From Morinoia aosen (Eukaryota; Arthropoda; Malacostraca; Amphipoda; Talitridae): DNA of 64,000 nt. Shown here in pieces: positions 61,032 to 64,000 of this stretch. The translations under genes were made by a program, and so were the position numbers. How positions within the stretch are numbered: position 1 is the stretch's first letter; each line of letters begins with the position of its first letter. The stretch covers positions 16,888,293 through 16,952,292 of the forward strand of contig CM059575.1 in the NCBI GenBank assembly GCA_030386875.1. Direction: 5' to 3'. The notes under the pieces are model-generated. The model ran no database searches. It was not told where the DNA came from and saw only the letters and a list, made by a program, of their open reading frames with translations.

Positions 61032-63689
61032 TAATTACTTTCATGCCAATGATTAATAGTTCTGAACTCCGATGCCCAAGGTCCCTCAACTAAAGGCCCC
61101 ACTGTTGTACAACTGAATCACCCGTGAACTTGGCAGACTCTCCTCCTTCTATAGTACCGCCCGTTACACGAAGGCTTCATTGAAGGCTCCGTATGGTTGC
61201 AGTCTTCTAGGAATTAGACGCAGGGCTTCAATGCTTTAGAGGCAGGATCGTGATTTATCTGACCACGTGACACTTTATCACTCCACTACAGAGCAATTTG
61301 CGCTTGTACTTTGGCCCAGTTTGAACGAGACGTCTTGCAGGCAGAAGTTGACAGAGCTGTTTACGAGCCACTTTGCTTCATACCTCCAATGCATCAAGTT
61401 CCGTATGAAGAGTTAGTTCAGAAATAACAGGAGAAAGACCAATAATGATGTTTAGCAGTAATTCCATCTATGGTACAAAGTGATTTTGGTCAACATTTCG
61501 GGACACACAGTGGTGGTCGTCCTCAAGGGTTAGAGTTTCATTGTGATCATAATTTTATAATTTATTGCCATGTGTAACGAACAGTTTCTGCTGTTGGTAG
61601 ACCAGTATAACAATGTGGTATGAATCATCAGCAAATTCCCCAACTTCCTTAACAGAATCTCACGAATATCGCTGACCAAATCCAATAGTCTCTTTATGCC
61701 CTTCCGAAACGGCTTGTATTCGCCCTGTCGTTGAGGAGCAATTAAGAGAAAACAATTTATACTTTACGAGCTCAAAATGAAGCTTACACCTTACAAGTTT
61801 AAGTTACACGTGAGTTAACTACTCACATGAGCTTATACTACAGACATAGCTTTGAACGCCGGTTAATGAACTCAGAAAACAGCTGGAATTCGAAAAATGA
61901 AGGGTAAAATGTCATATCCGGGGCGGTTAAATTACCAGAATTTCACAAAACAACATCTCTAAATTTAAATATAATTGGGATAATAAGTAATATTGTTCAA
62001 GATATTTTCTCTTAAAATCCCACGAGCAGGGAAGAAACTATTGAAAATAGAGCATTTCAAATTTTCGTACACCATAAGCTATGAAATAATGAACGGAAGT
62101 AATTTGTAAAACAATGGAATATACTAAAATAAGAAATTCCCTTAAACACAGAAAATTATTGGTAATAATAACCCACACTATTTAAGGGTTATGGGAACTC
62201 AAAGGGCCTCAGATGCTTATACAAAATAGGTTTAATCCTAAAAAGAAAAGCGATTATAAAAGCCATTAATTGTTGGCAAAATTAGTTGAACACAAGACAT
62301 TGAAATCACGGTTGCTACTGCAATTGGATTTTACACAAATCTACATGATTATGCATTGCTATATGAGACGAAATTGCTATAATATTTCGATTATGGTAAT
62401 TCCTACTACGGTGTTTGGCGATCTTACAGCCTAGAGACGGGCAGTTATGCCCAGATTCTCATGCTGGACGCGTGTGCTGCACAAGAATGCTTGGATCACG
62501 GTATAAAGTGTATTTTTCAAAACAAAAATGAATCTGTCTGGAAGTTCGTGATCAATACATGACTCCAAAATTCCATTCGTTGGAAAATTTCCCATGTTAA
62601 GTTATCGTTTAGGTTCTCAGTTCTCTTTTCATCTACATACTTATAAGAGAATAATTATTATACCCATTCAGTTGTTTGCTCGTTTAGCATCGTCTCTTCA
62701 CGGTTTTCGGTACCTTTAGAGGGGCAAAATTTAATAAACTCTTTTCGGTGATACAAAACTGAAAAATTTAAAAATCTCACATGCCGTTTTGTGGATATGA
62801 TTGCTACCCATTTAACGAAGAATAAGTCCAAAATGCATATGTATTGCATAAATAACCAAACGGTTCACGGTTGGTGTATACTTTTTTCAAGTTGATTTAG
62901 AATATACGAATTCACAATTGATTATTATGATATTAGAATTGATCTTTCGGTAATTAGGATGGATTAATATGAAATTAAAATTGCTCATTGGGAAATTCGA
63001 ATTGGTCATAGTTAAAATGAAATTGGTTTTCGTGAAATTAAAATTAATCATTATGTTATGAACAGCCAAAATACTTGCGACCCATGAACAACTGAAGACA
63101 CTCACGCTGCATTTGTTATAAATGAGAATCAAGACACGTTTGATAATTTAAAGTGTACTGAAATACATACAAAATTTTCATACTTGAAACTGTAAATGTC
63201 ACTAAATGTTTTCAAATCCTGTACAAAATTTTGTACACGCATACCTGTTGTATTTATCTTTTAATAATTTTGAAAAAATACATCTACTTGAATATAAAGT
63301 GAAGAAACTTTTTTACTTTCCTTGAAGAAATTTACAAAAATGAAAATACCAAAAATATGTAGCGTGCATAGGATACATAAAATTAACGAATTTCTTCGAG
63401 ATCCTCTTAGCTCGATTTCATTGAAATACATTTCCTTTCTTCAAAAAACAGAGTTCTCGTATTTGCTTCATTCACTGGTATCATTTTTTAAACAATTTAA
63501 TTCACATTGTTCTTGGAAGCACTCCCCACTAGTTCACTGGGATTCAACATGAGTACTCCCAATGGGATTCAATAAGGATATGTTTGAGGCTAACAGAAGA
63601 ATTCTTACAAGTCGCAATTCATGGTAAATGTGCTATTCAAATCTGCTGTGTGCTTACGCATTGTCATGTTGCATGTATAGGATTCTCAA
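61032..63689. other. Stretch without supported gene
   Basis: 61080-61700 is less AT-rich and contains a short frame AEVDRAVYEPLCFIPPMHQ after a TCTTGCAG acceptor-like site (61339), too little to call. The rest is AT-rich and shows nothing. Confidence 0.35.
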
Positions 63690-63901
63690 TGCCGTGCTCA
63701 TCACGACCTGCTTCTAAATCTATGAGCCACTACTTCCAATCCTCTCCTTCGAATGAGCCTTTTCGTGATGCGGATGAAATGAGTGACGATATAGCACCAT
63801 TGCAGTCAAGCTCCCTTTCTCTGCTCGCAGACACCAATTTTAAAGCACGTGATCCAATTCTTGAGTCACCATATGAACCTTTGCAGTCTAAGTCAAAATA
63901 G
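63690..63901 (+). other. Serine-rich ORF at the right edge, unrecognised
   Basis: From ATG 63690: MPCSSRPASKSMSHYFQSSP continues through an acidic Ser/Asp-rich segment to TAG. It has two related motifs, APLQSSS and EPLQSKS. An open frame with its own ATG also exists on the other strand (63730-63915), so coding is uncertain. Confidence 0.22.
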
Positions 63902-64000
63902 GAATTATCCGACAAAATGAAAAGTTATTACTTCGGTTCAGTTTCCTAGCAGTTGATTTATATTAGTTGAATTTTTAGTTTGTTCATCTCGATGTTTAAG

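Overview
The window is AT-rich animal nuclear DNA, most likely from an arthropod and probably an insect. It has GT-AG introns from 0.25 to 15 kb, very low gene density, and many relics typical of insect genomes: hAT-Buster, Tc1/mariner, piggyBac-like TTAA elements, Penelope-like elements, a non-LTR retrotransposon tail and a tRNA-derived SINE. No bacterial gene organisation is visible. The species cannot be named from the sequence.

The best-supported gene lies on the minus strand. I rebuilt it from seven small exons (41815 down to 7338) whose splice phases all agree. It encodes a predicted type I single-pass membrane protein of about 354 residues: a signal peptide, two cysteine-rich EB-like modules each on a symmetric 1-1 exon, one transmembrane helix, a very basic juxtamembrane segment, a tyrosine-rich cassette exon, and a tail that opens with a near-perfect ubiquitin-interacting motif (UIM) and ends in a possible PDZ ligand. 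I do not recognise the family. This is the most interesting gene in the window.

A second gene is partly visible on the plus strand: a large exon (54537-55269) with good splice sites, ending in a hydrophobic signal or anchor segment. Its other exons were not found and may lie outside the window. Weaker candidates are a plus-strand set of three exons (16069-17247) antisense to intron 5 of the main gene, a terminal-type exon at 44004-44428, and a few unassigned ORFs.

Region by region: 1-7337 is mostly empty, with a SINE tail and a 38-bp minisatellite. 7338-41815 is the UIM receptor gene, whose introns hold a hAT element with a piggyBac-like MITE nested in it, three more TTAA-flanked elements, a train of back-to-back hairpins (15055-15401), a deleted mariner, Penelope remnants, several fold-back elements, a TA-flanked element carrying a SINE and a tandem duplication, and two copies of a small retroposon with perfect target-site duplications. 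41816-54536 holds a few ORFs and a 1-kb, 48-bp-unit minisatellite. 54537-64000 holds the large plus-strand exon, a GGCC-rich TIR element, a mariner scrap, an 800-bp cryptic tetranucleotide tract and a long palindrome. Most ORFs over 60 codons outside these features look like chance or repeat-derived frames.
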